From DASUPK01 sp036520315 (lineage in GTDB: Bacteria; Actinomycetota; Thermoleophilia; Solirubrobacterales; 70-9): a DNA stretch of 39,776 bases. Below are positions 23,915-31,317 of this stretch, in pieces (positions within the stretch are counted from its first letter, which is position 1; each line of letters starts with the position of its first letter). The stretch is taken from contig DATDJZ010000158.1 in the NCBI GenBank assembly GCA_036520315.1, positions 1-39,776 of the forward strand, read 5' to 3'. A program made the translations under genes and the position numbers. Under the pieces are notes generated by a model. That model did no database searches. It saw nothing but the letters and a program-made list of their open reading frames with translations, and had not been told where the DNA came from.

Positions 23915-24489
23915 CAGCAGGGCACCCGGGTGTCGTAGTACTGGACGCAGAACACCTTGCGGCCGCCGTAGCAGTAGCCGGTCAGCGCCGCATCGCCGTT
24001 GATCCGGGTGTTGTGATGGGAGCAGCAGTCGACCAGCTTGCGGACCTTGCCGCCGCAGCAGCGATACCAGGCGCCGTCGATCGAGGTCCGGATGCCGTAG
24101 ATGTCCTGGACGCGGTCGCAAATCCGCGTGCGGGGAGCCGGCGGCAGGGGCCGGCCGTCCGGGCCCTCGAGCACCTGTCCGTCCCCGTCGACGGGCTGGC
24201 CGGCGTCGTTCACCGGTCTGCCGACGTCATCGATGGGGTGGCCGTCGCTGGCCCGAAGCGGGAAGCCGCGTGAGTCGATCCGCGGCAGCCCCGTCGGGTG
24301 GGGACAGGAACCTGTGGTGAAGGTGTGCCCGCAGAAGTGGAAGGCCTCGGACTCGCCCGGCTCGATCAGCGTGCCGACCGTGCGCGCGGCGGTGATCGCC
24401 ATCAGCGCCCCGCCGACGCGGGCGAGGAAGCCCCGCCGCGAGGAGTCGCGGGCGAGGGAGTCCGTGAGCCGGTCCAGGTGCTCAGGCAC
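23914..24489 (-). CDS. Tat-exported Cys-rich MauA-like protein without TTQ tryptophans
   Basis: A 191-residue protein. The twin-arginine signal is SSRRGFLARVGG (Arg18-Arg19). After it come ten Cys (53, 62, 124, 144, 145, 155, 156, 173, 181, 191), with CC pairs in YRCCGG and VDCCSH. This resembles the six-disulphide methylamine dehydrogenase light chain, in particular its DCCG block. Only one Trp (141) is present, so the two-Trp quinone (TTQ) of true MauA cannot form. Residues 71-116 carry about six imperfect repeats of the type DxxGxPv. It overlaps the MauE-D gene by 8 bases and the MauF-like gene by 1. Export through Tat implies folding or cofactor loading in the cytoplasm. Confidence 0.75.
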   Translation of the reverse strand: MPEHLDRLTDSLARDSSRRGFLARVGGALMAITAARTVGTLIEPGESEAFHFCGHTFTTGSCPHPTGLPRIDSRGFPLRASDGHPIDDVGRPVNDAGQPVDGDGQVLEGPDGRPLPPAPRTRICDRVQDIYGIRTSIDGAWYRCCGGKVRKLVDCCSHHNTRINGDAALTGYCYGGRKVFCVQYYDTRVPC

Positions 24490-25363
24490 CTACCGTCTGC
24501 TCCCGCCGCTCCGCCGTGGCCAGCACGCTCTCCAGCTGCGCCAGATTGTTGAAGGTCCCCTTCGCCAGCACGATGCCCCCGCGATCCAGGGCGAGCGCAA
24601 AGGGACTGCCGGGGATCTCCAGGCTCCGCCAGAGCTCCGCCTCCGCAGCCTCGTCGAAGACCGCCACCGCCACCCGCGGGTCCTTGGCGACGTTGTCGAT
24701 CGCCGGCACGAGGGTCTGGCAGATGCGACAGCCCTCGGAGGTGAAGACCGCCAGGCCGAGGTCCGCGCCGTTGCGCCCGATGCGCTCCGAGAGATCGGCT
24801 GCGCGCGCGCCGACCTCGGGCCCCTCACCCTCGATCTCCAGGGCCCCCTGCGTACCCAGCTGGAGGCGCAACATCCCCACCTCTCGCGCGAGCGCCAGCA
24901 CGGCGACGCCCAGCCCCGCGCAGGAGATCAGGGCGACGCCGATCCCGATCGCCAGCCAGCCCTGAGTCCCGATCGAGATCGAATCGACCGACGGCACAAC
25001 GGCGAAGGCGACGGCGAGGCCGAGGTTCCTGAGGACCCCGAGCCAGGAGACGGTCGAGCGCGGCCCGAAGCACGCGCACGGGGCACCGGCTCGGCCGCGG
25101 AGCAGCGCGCCGACGGTAAGCGCCGCGAACATGGCCATCAGGCCGGCGGCGGCGTAGGCCGCGGCATCCGACCCGAGCGCGACCGCGACCGCCAGGGCCA
25201 GCTCGACCGCGATCAGCGCCGCCCAGGCGAGCGGACGAAGCGGCGAGTCGCGGAAGCCGTAGCTCGCCAGTGCCGCGATGCTGGCCCGCGGCGAAGCCAG
25301 CTTCGCGAGCGCGGCGCCCGCGAGCACGATGCCAAGCCCGACCCGCAGAATGATCTCCAACAT
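24482..25363 (-). CDS. MauE-MauD fusion (membrane redox protein plus thioredoxin domain)
   Basis: A 293-residue protein. Residues 1-155 are a four-helix DoxX/MauE-like membrane domain with CACFG (96-100). Residues 190-293 are a thioredoxin-like domain with the redox motif CRIC (212-215) in FTSEGCRICQTLVP and a cis-Pro region EIPGSPFALALD. MauE and MauD are separate proteins in methylotrophs and are needed to form the light-chain disulphides. Here they are joined. The gene starts 43 bases after the trypsin-like protease and overlaps the Cys-rich substrate gene. So its likely job is disulphide formation in that protein outside the membrane, which is strong inference. Confidence 0.85.
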   Translation of the reverse strand: MLEIILRVGLGIVLAGAALAKLASPRASIAALASYGFRDSPLRPLAWAALIAVELALAVAVALGSDAAAYAAAGLMAMFAALTVGALLRGRAGAPCACFGPRSTVSWLGVLRNLGLAVAFAVVPSVDSISIGTQGWLAIGIGVALISCAGLGVAVLALAREVGMLRLQLGTQGALEIEGEGPEVGARAADLSERIGRNGADLGLAVFTSEGCRICQTLVPAIDNVAKDPRVAVAVFDEAAEAELWRSLEIPGSPFALALDRGGIVLAKGTFNNLAQLESVLATAERREQTVGA

Positions 25364-25406
25364 CCCTCCGCCCGCAACCTAGCACCAGGTCGGACGGCGC
25401 AAGCGG

Positions 25407-26609
25407 CTAGCTCAGATTCCTCTTGAGTTTCCTCTTGACCTTCTTCACGCAGCGCTTTCGCTTCGGCTTGCTCTTCAGCTTCCGGCACTTGGCGAATCGA
25501 TCGGTCACGCGTGGGGCCGGAACGACCGGCTGCGCCGTCGTCGCCGGCGGCGTCGGGTCGCCCCCGGCCGGGGGCGGGTCGCCCCCGGCCGGGGGCGGCG
25601 GCGGGTCGTCGGGCGGCCTGAGCGGCTGGCCCCCGCTGCCGACAATGGTCGTCTCCTGAGGCAGCGAGTACGTGTCCTCGAGCTCGGCGACCTTGGCGAC
25701 CACGTCATCTCGCAAGCCACCCGGGGCGGCTTGAGCGATCCGCGTGTAGACGCCGGGAGCAGCCGGCTGGGCGCAGCCGGATCCCCAGCTCGTGATCCCG
25801 ACGAGGCGATATCCCCCGCCCTCCAGCGGCGACTCGAGCGGCCCGCCGCTGTCGCCGTTGCAGGTGTCGACGCCGCCTTCTTCCAGATAACCGGCACAGA
25901 CCATCGTCGCCGGATCGAATTCATCGCCGTAAATGATCGCGGCGCCGCAGGTCGAGTCCGCGACGATCGGCACTGTGGCGGCCTGCAGGTTGTCGGCGGA
26001 CATGCCCCCCTCGGAGGTCCTCCCCCAGCCGCTGATGTCGACGAGGGTGTCGGGCGCCCAGACGGCGGCCTCGTCGTCCCCCGCCAGGTCGATGGTCTGC
26101 ACCGCCGGGGTGAGCTCGACGGGCGCGCTCAGGACCAGATAGCCGACGTCGTCCTGGAAGGTCTCGGCGTTGAAGCCGGGGTGATAGGAGACGTCCTGCA
26201 CGGGGTGCTCGTCCTCGGGGAGGGCGGTCGAGAGCTTCGCCACTCCCAGCAGCACGTCGACGTCATCCGGATCGACCCGCTTGGTCCCATCGCCCCCCGG
26301 ATCGTCCGGGAGGCAGACGTCGACCCCGCCGCTCGGGCCACAGTCGGGATCGTTGTCATAGAGACAGTGGGCGGCCGTGAGCACGATCGACGGCGTGATC
26401 AGCGAGCCGCCGCAGTACTGGCGCACATAGGCGTCACCGAGCGCCTTTGCGGGGCTGACGACGACCGCCGCCTGCCAGGGGTAGTCCTCGATCGGCGTCG
26501 CGGCACCGCCCACGATCTTGGGCGTGACCGACTGCGCGCGCACGGCCGGCGCCAGGATCAGCGCCGCGAGCACGAGGCAAGGCAACAGGGCGACTTTGAC
26601 CCTCCCCAT
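25407..26609 (-). CDS. Secreted trypsin-like serine protease
   Basis: A 400-residue S1 protease. A signal peptide (residues 1-25) and a short propeptide lead to KIVGGAATPIEDYPWQ, the activation site. The triad is LTAAHC (His), an Asp in DDVGYLVL, and GDSGGP (Ser). The Asp six residues before the catalytic Ser (GVDTCNGDSGG) predicts cleavage after Arg or Lys. Residues 80-100 hold a Cys-bearing acidic insertion. After the protease domain there is a Pro-rich hinge (with a 21-base tandem repeat at 25555-25596) and a tail FAKCRKLKSKPKRKRCVKK, strongly basic with two Cys. It lies 43 bases before the MauE-D gene and may share its transcript. Confidence 0.92.
   Translation of the reverse strand: MGRVKVALLPCLVLAALILAPAVRAQSVTPKIVGGAATPIEDYPWQAAVVVSPAKALGDAYVRQYCGGSLITPSIVLTAAHCLYDNDPDCGPSGGVDVCLPDDPGGDGTKRVDPDDVDVLLGVAKLSTALPEDEHPVQDVSYHPGFNAETFQDDVGYLVLSAPVELTPAVQTIDLAGDDEAAVWAPDTLVDISGWGRTSEGGMSADNLQAATVPIVADSTCGAAIIYGDEFDPATMVCAGYLEEGGVDTCNGDSGGPLESPLEGGGYRLVGITSWGSGCAQPAAPGVYTRIAQAAPGGLRDDVVAKVAELEDTYSLPQETTIVGSGGQPLRPPDDPPPPPAGGDPPPAGGDPTPPATTAQPVVPAPRVTDRFAKCRKLKSKPKRKRCVKKVKRKLKRNLS
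25555..25596. repeat. Two tandem 21-base repeats in the protease hinge
   Basis: The unit GGGTCGCCCCCGGCCGGGGG plus C occurs twice head to tail (25555-25575 and 25576-25596), coding Gly-Gly-Asp-Pro-Pro-Pro-Ala repeats. Its palindromic core CCCCGGCCGGGG could fold. Likely a source of hinge length variation. Confidence 0.75.
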
Positions 26610-26653
26610 GACCCCTATTGAATCGGATTCAGCGGAGGATTCTTGAGCGACGT

Positions 26654-27682
26654 CTAACCGATCGCAACCATGCGCTCGATCGGCAGCGTGGCGCGCTCGG
26701 CGATCTCGGGCGGGACCTTGACCTCGTAGCGAAAGTCACGCAGCGAGTCGCGGACCTTCGGCAGCGTGATCATCTTCATGTACTTGCAAAAGGCCATCCG
26801 GTTGGCCTCGATCAGCTTTGCCTTCGGCGCGGCCTGCTGCAGGGGATACAGCATCCCGTTCTCTGTGGCGACGATGTATTCCCCGTCGGGGTGCTCCTCC
26901 ATGTAGTTGAGCATGCCGCCGGTGGAGAGCATCTGGACGCCCTCCGGATCGATGTCGCCCGAGGCGACGTACTCCATCGCCTGCGTCGCGCAACCGCACT
27001 CGGGGTGGATCAGGAACTCCGCGTTCGGGTGCTCGTCGCGCACGGTCTTGATGTCGGTCGGCCGGATGCCGGCGTGGACGTGGCACTCGCCGTCCCAGAT
27101 GTGGAAGCGCGCGCGGCGGTCGGGGTCGTCCTTGATGCCGGTCTCGCGCTCAACGAACGCTCCGAGCCACATGTCGGGGCCGAAGAGGATCTCGGTGTCG
27201 GGGCCGTGCTCGCGCAGGATGTGCTCGACCACCTGAACGGCGTTGCCCGACGTGCAGCAGTAGTCGGTCTCGGCCTTCACCTCGGCCGAGGTGTTCACGT
27301 ACATCACCACCACGGCACCCGGGTGCTCGGCCTTCCAGGCGCGGAGCTGGTCGGCGTTGATCGACTCCGACAGCGAGCAGCCGGCGCCGAGGTCGGCGAT
27401 CAGCACGGTCTTATCGGGGCACAGCACCGAGGCTGTCTCGGCCATGAAGTGGACCCCGCAGAACTCGATCACCTCGGCATCGGTCTTCGCCGCTTGGCGG
27501 GAGAGGCCGAGCGAGTCGCCGACGAAGTCTGCCACGTCCTGCAGCTCGGGCAGCTGGTAGTTGTGGGCGAGGATGACGGCGTCGCGTTCGGCGGCGAGCG
27601 TCCTGACCTCCTCGCTCAGCATCGCGATCTCCTCCTCGCTCAGCTTGGCGGGAAGCTCGTTGACGGTAGGAAGCTCCAGCAC
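26654..27682 (-). CDS. nadA: Quinolinate synthase NadA
   Basis: A 342-residue [4Fe-4S] quinolinate synthase, which condenses iminoaspartate with dihydroxyacetone phosphate for NAD synthesis. Signatures are ILAHNYQLPELQDVADFVGD, FCGVHFMAETASVL and VMYVNTSAEVKAETDYCCTS, with Cys ligands in DYCC, HPECGC and MAFCKYMK. The start is the GTG at 27682, because AAGGAG sits 9 bases upstream; an ATG at 27769 would add 29 unconserved residues. No nadB is seen, while nadC lies at 29251-30093 on the same strand. The two are separated by two unrelated genes. Confidence 0.96.
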   Translation of the reverse strand: MLELPTVNELPAKLSEEEIAMLSEEVRTLAAERDAVILAHNYQLPELQDVADFVGDSLGLSRQAAKTDAEVIEFCGVHFMAETASVLCPDKTVLIADLGAGCSLSESINADQLRAWKAEHPGAVVVMYVNTSAEVKAETDYCCTSGNAVQVVEHILREHGPDTEILFGPDMWLGAFVERETGIKDDPDRRARFHIWDGECHVHAGIRPTDIKTVRDEHPNAEFLIHPECGCATQAMEYVASGDIDPEGVQMLSTGGMLNYMEEHPDGEYIVATENGMLYPLQQAAPKAKLIEANRMAFCKYMKMITLPKVRDSLRDFRYEVKVPPEIAERATLPIERMVAIG

Positions 27683-27784
27683 GGGAAGCCGCTCCTTCGA
27701 CGTTGGATGTTCGCCTCCCCGGTGCTCTGTGACCCTTGAGCCCTCGAGGCTGACGAATGAACTGACCAAAGATTAGCGCGGGCC

Positions 27785-27790
27785 TACCCT
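27785..27790 (+). promoter_or_regulatory. -10-like TACCCT box, leaderless promoter of the Fpg-family gene
   Basis: TACCCT ends exactly 7 bases before the ATG at 27798 and no Shine-Dalgarno is present, the same spacing as at 18011 and 21252. Confidence 0.5.
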
Positions 27791-27797
27791 TGGCTTC

Positions 27798-28667
27798 ATG
27801 CCTGAGCTACCAGAAGTGGAGATCACCGCCCGCCGTCTGAGCACGGCTCTCGAGGGCGCTGAGGTCGAGTCGGCGCTCGCCACCGGCGTGGCGACCCTGA
27901 AGACGTTCGAGCCCAGCCTCGATTCGCTGACCGGGGCGCGCATCGAGGGCGTCCGGCGCATCGGGAAGATGCTCGCCGTCGACTTCGACACCTCCCCGCA
28001 GGACAGCGGCGAGCCGCTCACGCTGCTCATCCATCTGATGTCGGCGGGACGCCTCCAGCTCTTCGACAAACGCGCCTCACTGAAGGACCGCCGATCCCGC
28101 ATCCTCATCCGGATCGCCGACGGCCGCGAGCTGCGCCTGCGGGAGTTCGGCACGAAGCAGGCGGCCTGGGCGAAGCTGCTGCCGCGCGAAGCCGTCGCCG
28201 AGGACGAGTTGGTGTCCACCCTCGGCCCGGACGCCTGGCCCGCGCCGTCCGTGGACGAGCTCACGAACCGGCTCGGCCAGCCGCGCCACCTTCACCCGCT
28301 GCTCCGCCACCAGCGGGACATCGCCGGGATCGGGCGCTCCTGGGTGGACGAGATCCTCTGGGAGGCCCGGCTCTCGCCCTTCAAGAAGGGCTCGGAGCTC
28401 CGGGGCGAGGAGATCAAGCGGATCCACGACGCCCTCCACGTACTCGGCGACGCCGTCGACCACTACGAGGACGTGATCGGCGACGAGATCCCGGACAAGA
28501 TGCCGATGCCGCTGAAGGTGCATCGGCGTGAGGGCGAGCCGTGTCCGCGTTGCGGGACCACGATCGAGGCGGTCTTCTTCGCCGAGCACCAGATGAACTA
28601 CTGCCCGGAGGAACAGACGGGCGGCCGCGTGCTCAAGGACCGGCGGCTCTCGCGACTTCTCAAGTAG
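27798..28667 (+). CDS. Fpg/Nei-family DNA glycosylase with altered zinc finger
   Basis: A 289-residue base-excision repair glycosylase. The N-terminus MPELPEVE supplies the catalytic Pro2 and Glu3, and RRIGKMLAVDF and HLMSAGRLQ match the Fpg core, including the Lys region. The helix-two-turn-helix segment is near residues 170-230 (RDIAGIGRSWVDEILWEARL). The C-terminal finger reads CPRC...YCPEEQ: Cys249, Cys252 and Cys269 are present, but the fourth Cys is Glu272, and the usual Arg of the finger loop is not seen (AEHQMNYC). Zinc binding is thus doubtful, and the lesion range may differ from classical MutM. It is divergent from nadA. Confidence 0.9.
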   Translation: MPELPEVEITARRLSTALEGAEVESALATGVATLKTFEPSLDSLTGARIEGVRRIGKMLAVDFDTSPQDSGEPLTLLIHLMSAGRLQLFDKRASLKDRRSRILIRIADGRELRLREFGTKQAAWAKLLPREAVAEDELVSTLGPDAWPAPSVDELTNRLGQPRHLHPLLRHQRDIAGIGRSWVDEILWEARLSPFKKGSELRGEEIKRIHDALHVLGDAVDHYEDVIGDEIPDKMPMPLKVHRREGEPCPRCGTTIEAVFFAEHQMNYCPEEQTGGRVLKDRRLSRLLK

Positions 28668-28673
28668 TGATTT

Positions 28674-28708
28674 GTCGACTTTCCCGGCTACACGCCGGGT
28701 AACTCGAC
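28674..28708. terminator. Hairpin terminator between convergent fpg-like and SnoaL genes
   Basis: A 15-base arm (28674-28688) and its partner (28694-28708) pair at 13 of 15 positions around the loop TACAC; CCCGGC/GCCGGG is the perfect core. There is no strong T run. It could act on both strands. Confidence 0.55.
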
Positions 28709-28716
28709 GACCTCGC

Positions 28717-29232
28717 CTACCGACCTGTGACGCGGCGGACCAGCGCTCGGCCGATGGTCAGCGGGTGGCCGATCAGCGTCTCGACGCGGCCGGTGAGGCT
28801 GGTCGGGTCGCGGGCGATGCCGAGCTGGCGCAGGACGGTGAGCTGGTCGAAGTAGACGCGCTCGCACATCAGCCTGTCCTCCTCGAAGACGAAGAAGGCC
28901 AGGATCGGCAGCTCGTATTCCCGGCCGGTCGGCGGCAGGCTGCGGAGCGGGCCCTTGTGCGTACCGCGGATCACCGCCTCGACCATCACGCCGTCATCGG
29001 TGTGATGGAGGGCGCGCGTCTCGTTGCGCTGATCCGGAAATGCGCGACGGCTCTCCTCAAAGTAGCCGGAGACCTCCTCGGGGCCGTCGTAGACGTCGCC
29101 GGTGGCGATCAGCTCGTAGCGGGGGTGGTCGAAGGTGTCGAGGGTCACGTCGAACTCGTGGCGGTTCTCCGAGTCCATGTGCTCCCGGACGATCTCCTCG
29201 CGCTTCTGGCGCATCGCGGCAGTGGGCGGCAT
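28717..29232 (-). CDS. SnoaL/NTF2-like protein
   Basis: A 171-residue protein with a SnoaL-type cone fold: KREEIVREHMDSENRHEFD, TFDHPRYELIATGDVYDGPE, EVSGYFEESRRAFPD, HHTDDGVMVEAVIRGTHKG and FFVFEEDRLMCERVYFD. These are hallmarks of ester-cyclase-like or steroid-isomerase-like proteins, which bind or act on small hydrophobic molecules. The C-terminal 40 residues are an Arg-rich extension. The substrate is unknown. A TAGAGT box lies 7 bases before the ATG at 29232. It faces fpg and lies 18 bases after nadC stops. Confidence 0.82.
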   Translation of the reverse strand: MPPTAAMRQKREEIVREHMDSENRHEFDVTLDTFDHPRYELIATGDVYDGPEEVSGYFEESRRAFPDQRNETRALHHTDDGVMVEAVIRGTHKGPLRSLPPTGREYELPILAFFVFEEDRLMCERVYFDQLTVLRQLGIARDPTSLTGRVETLIGHPLTIGRALVRRVTGR

Positions 29233-29239
29233 CGCGGCG

Positions 29240-29245
29240 ACTCTA
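29240..29245 (-). promoter_or_regulatory. -10-like TAGAGT box, leaderless promoter of the SnoaL gene
   Basis: On the minus strand TAGAGT ends exactly 7 bases before the ATG at 29232, without a Shine-Dalgarno. This would overlap the very end of the upstream gap after nadC. Confidence 0.45.
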
Positions 29246-29250
29246 TCCAG

Positions 29251-30093
29251 CTAGAGGTCGATCGTCATGCTGAGATCGAGCGCCGGCGCTGAGTGGGTGA
29301 GCGCGCCGACGGAGACGTAGTCGACCCCGGTCGCAGCGATCTCACCCACGGTCTCGATGGTCACGCCACCCGAAGCCTCGAGCTCCGGGCCGTTCCCGGG
29401 CTCGCGCGCAGCGGCCACGGCCTCACGCAGCTCCGCCGGGGTCATGTTGTCGAGCAGCAGGCGGTCGGCGCCCGCCTTGGCGCCCTCGCGAACCTCGTCG
29501 AGATTGCGGCACTCGACCTCCACCGGCAGGCCGGGCTTCATCTCCCGTGCGCGCCGGACCGCCTCCCCCACCCCGCCCGCGAGCGCAGCGTGGTTCTCCT
29601 TGATCAGGATCGCGTCGTAGAGGCCCATCCGGTGATTGGTCCCGCCGCCGGCCGCGACGGCGGCCTTCTCCAAGACGCGTAAGCCAGGGGTCGTCTTGCG
29701 GGTGTCGAGGAGGCGGGCCCCCGTCCCCTCGACCTCCCTGACGAACCTCGCGGTGAGCGTCGCGACTCCTGAGAGGTGGCAGAGCAGGTTGAGTGCGGTG
29801 CGCTCGGCGGCGAGCAGGGCCCGGGCGGGGCCGCCGACGCCCGCCACGGCGATCGGCACGTCGTCGCGCCACTCCCCCTCCCGGGCTCGATCCCCGAGCT
29901 CGCCGGCGCCGGCCTGGCGGAACACCTCGGCGGCGACGTCCAACCCGAAGAGAACGCCCGGCTCCTTCTGCGTGATCGTCGCTCGGCCCGAGGCGTTTTC
30001 GGGGACCACCGCCTCCGCAGTGACGTCGCCCGATCCCAGGTCCTCGAGCAGGGCGCGGGCGACGAGCTCACGGGTGTCCGAGTCGACCTCCAT
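29251..30093 (-). CDS. nadC: Nicotinate-nucleotide pyrophosphorylase (carboxylating) NadC
   Basis: A 280-residue enzyme that turns quinolinate and PRPP into nicotinate mononucleotide, the step after NadA. Motifs are LLEDLGSGDVTAE, RTALNLLCHLSGVAT, LLDTRKTTPGLR, GGGTNHRMGLYDAILIKENH and VEVECRNLDE; the active-site Arg, Lys and His in these blocks are present. The end ASGGVTIETVGEIAATGVDY is normal. The start is uncertain between the ATG at 30093 and a GTG at 30108; the ATG starts nearer the family norm. It is divergent from the sigma-factor gene, with about 46 bases between. Confidence 0.95.
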   Translation of the reverse strand: MEVDSDTRELVARALLEDLGSGDVTAEAVVPENASGRATITQKEPGVLFGLDVAAEVFRQAGAGELGDRAREGEWRDDVPIAVAGVGGPARALLAAERTALNLLCHLSGVATLTARFVREVEGTGARLLDTRKTTPGLRVLEKAAVAAGGGTNHRMGLYDAILIKENHAALAGGVGEAVRRAREMKPGLPVEVECRNLDEVREGAKAGADRLLLDNMTPAELREAVAAAREPGNGPELEASGGVTIETVGEIAATGVDYVSVGALTHSAPALDLSMTIDL

Positions 30094-30139
30094 TCCCGAC
30101 AGTCTCACGAAACCCGGGTGTGCGACGTTTACTGGGCAG

Positions 30140-30640
30140 ATGTCAAGTGAGTCCCTCCCTCCCTTTCAAGCGCTGCTCGATGAGCATGGCTCCGACGTCC
30201 TCGGATACCTCGTCGCAACCGTCGGCCCGCACGACGCCGAGGACGTCTTCCAGGAGACGTTCATCGCCGCGCTCCGCGCCTACGAGGGCTTGGAGCACGC
30301 CCGCAACCTTCGCTCCTGGTTGCTCACGATCGCCCACAACAAGGCGATCGACCACCACCGCAGCCGCGGCAGGCGGGCCGTTCCGGCGGGAGACGCCGAG
30401 GAGGTCGCGGGGTACGTACCGAGCGCCAACTCGAAACCGGAGGAGGTCGTCGCGGGAGGCGACCCGGACCTCTGGCGCGCCGTCAGCGCGCTGCCCCCGA
30501 AGCAACGCAGCGCGGTGGTGCTCCGCTACGCCACCGACATGTCTTATTCCGCAATCGCACGGGCCATGGACAGCTCAGAGGCGGCCGCGCGCCGCAACGT
30601 CCACGAGGGCCTGGAGAAGCTCAGAGGTGAATTCGCATGA
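30140..30640 (+). CDS. ECF-type RNA polymerase sigma factor
   Basis: A 166-residue sigma-70-family factor with region 2 (DAEDVFQETFIAALRAYEGL, NLRSWLLTIAHNKAIDHHR) and region 4 (LPPKQRSAVVLRYATDMSYS, then IARAMDSSEAAARRNVHEG). No region 1 or 3 is present, so it is of ECF type. The start is the ATG at 30140; the frame is open far upstream only as a shadow of nadC. Its stop overlaps the ATG of the alkyltransferase (ATGA), so both are probably made together. No anti-sigma gene is visible; the head of the next protein is the only candidate. Confidence 0.88.
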   Translation: MSSESLPPFQALLDEHGSDVLGYLVATVGPHDAEDVFQETFIAALRAYEGLEHARNLRSWLLTIAHNKAIDHHRSRGRRAVPAGDAEEVAGYVPSANSKPEEVVAGGDPDLWRAVSALPPKQRSAVVLRYATDMSYSAIARAMDSSEAAARRNVHEGLEKLRGEFA

Positions 30641-31269
30641 ATCCGTTGACCGAAAATCAGCTTGAGAAGATGCTGCGCCAAGCGCCCACAGACGCTGATC
30701 TCGATCGCGCCGTGCAGGGCCTGCTCGCCCGAGCCGAGCGCGACGAGCTGATCGACATCGCCTACGCCGAGATGGACTCGCCCTTCGGCGAGCTGCTCAT
30801 CGCCCGCACCGACCGGGGGGTCGTCCGGCTGGCGCTGCCCATCGACCGCGGCCGGCAGTGCCCTCACGACGAGGTGCTCGAGGCGCTCGCGGCCTACGTC
30901 TCACCGCGAATCCTCGAGTCCCCCAAGCGGCTCGACGAGGAGCGCCGTGAGCTCGAGGAGTACTTCGAGGGGAAGCGCGATCACTTCGACGTGCCCGTCG
31001 ACTGGGCCCTGACACCGAAGGGCTTCCGGAACCGCGCCCTGCATGCCGTCTCCCGGATCCCGTACGGGAGGACGAAGACGTACGCCGAGATCGCCAAGTC
31101 GGCCGGCAACCCGCGCGCCTTCCGGGCGGCCGGCACCGCCTGCGGCCACAACCCGATCCCGCTGATCGTCCCCTGCCACCGCGTGGTCCAGTCGGGTGGC
31201 GGGATCGGCAACTACGGCGGCGGCCCGGAGATGAAGCGCGCGCTGCTCGACCTCGAAGGCGCCCTCTAG
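30637..31269 (+). CDS. ogt: Methylated-DNA--protein-cysteine methyltransferase (Ogt-type)
   Basis: A 210-residue suicide DNA-repair protein that takes O6-alkyl groups from guanine onto its own Cys180 in IVPCHRVVQSGGGIGNYGGG. The helix-turn-helix DNA binding block (RIPYGRTKTYAEIAKSAGNP) is complete, and so is the N-terminal lobe (AEMDSPFGELLIARTDRG). Residues 1-40 (MNPLTENQLEKMLRQAPTDA onward) precede the normal start of Ogt and look like a short helical tail. The gene is translationally coupled to the sigma factor. This suggests a sigma-controlled repair unit, which is inference. Confidence 0.93.
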   Translation: MNPLTENQLEKMLRQAPTDADLDRAVQGLLARAERDELIDIAYAEMDSPFGELLIARTDRGVVRLALPIDRGRQCPHDEVLEALAAYVSPRILESPKRLDEERRELEEYFEGKRDHFDVPVDWALTPKGFRNRALHAVSRIPYGRTKTYAEIAKSAGNPRAFRAAGTACGHNPIPLIVPCHRVVQSGGGIGNYGGGPEMKRALLDLEGAL

Positions 31270-31317
31270 AGGGGAGAACGGCTAGGTCGGGAGCGGGCAG
31301 GCGGATAGCCCTCGCCA

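Noticed and set aside
22310..23938. A 542-residue plus-strand open frame
   Set aside because: Antisense to the MauF-like/propeller gene; Arg/Gly/Pro-rich with no recognisable fold.
23914..24489. True methylamine dehydrogenase light chain (mauA)
   Set aside because: Only one Trp (141) is present, so the two-Trp cofactor is impossible; no mauB, mauG or amicyanin gene is seen. Named only as MauA-like.
24101..25426. A 441-residue plus-strand open frame opposite the mau-like genes
   Set aside because: It is a GC-driven shadow on the strand opposite two well-supported genes, with low-complexity Arg/Gly/Asp composition and no domain.
26618..27739. A 373-residue plus-strand open frame
   Set aside because: It is antisense to nadA, which has clear cluster Cys and motifs. 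Composition is Val/Leu/Gly/Arg-rich shadow.
28668..28716. CRISPR-like or tRNA structure
   Set aside because: The only structure is a single imperfect hairpin that fits a terminator. No repeat series and no cloverleaf.
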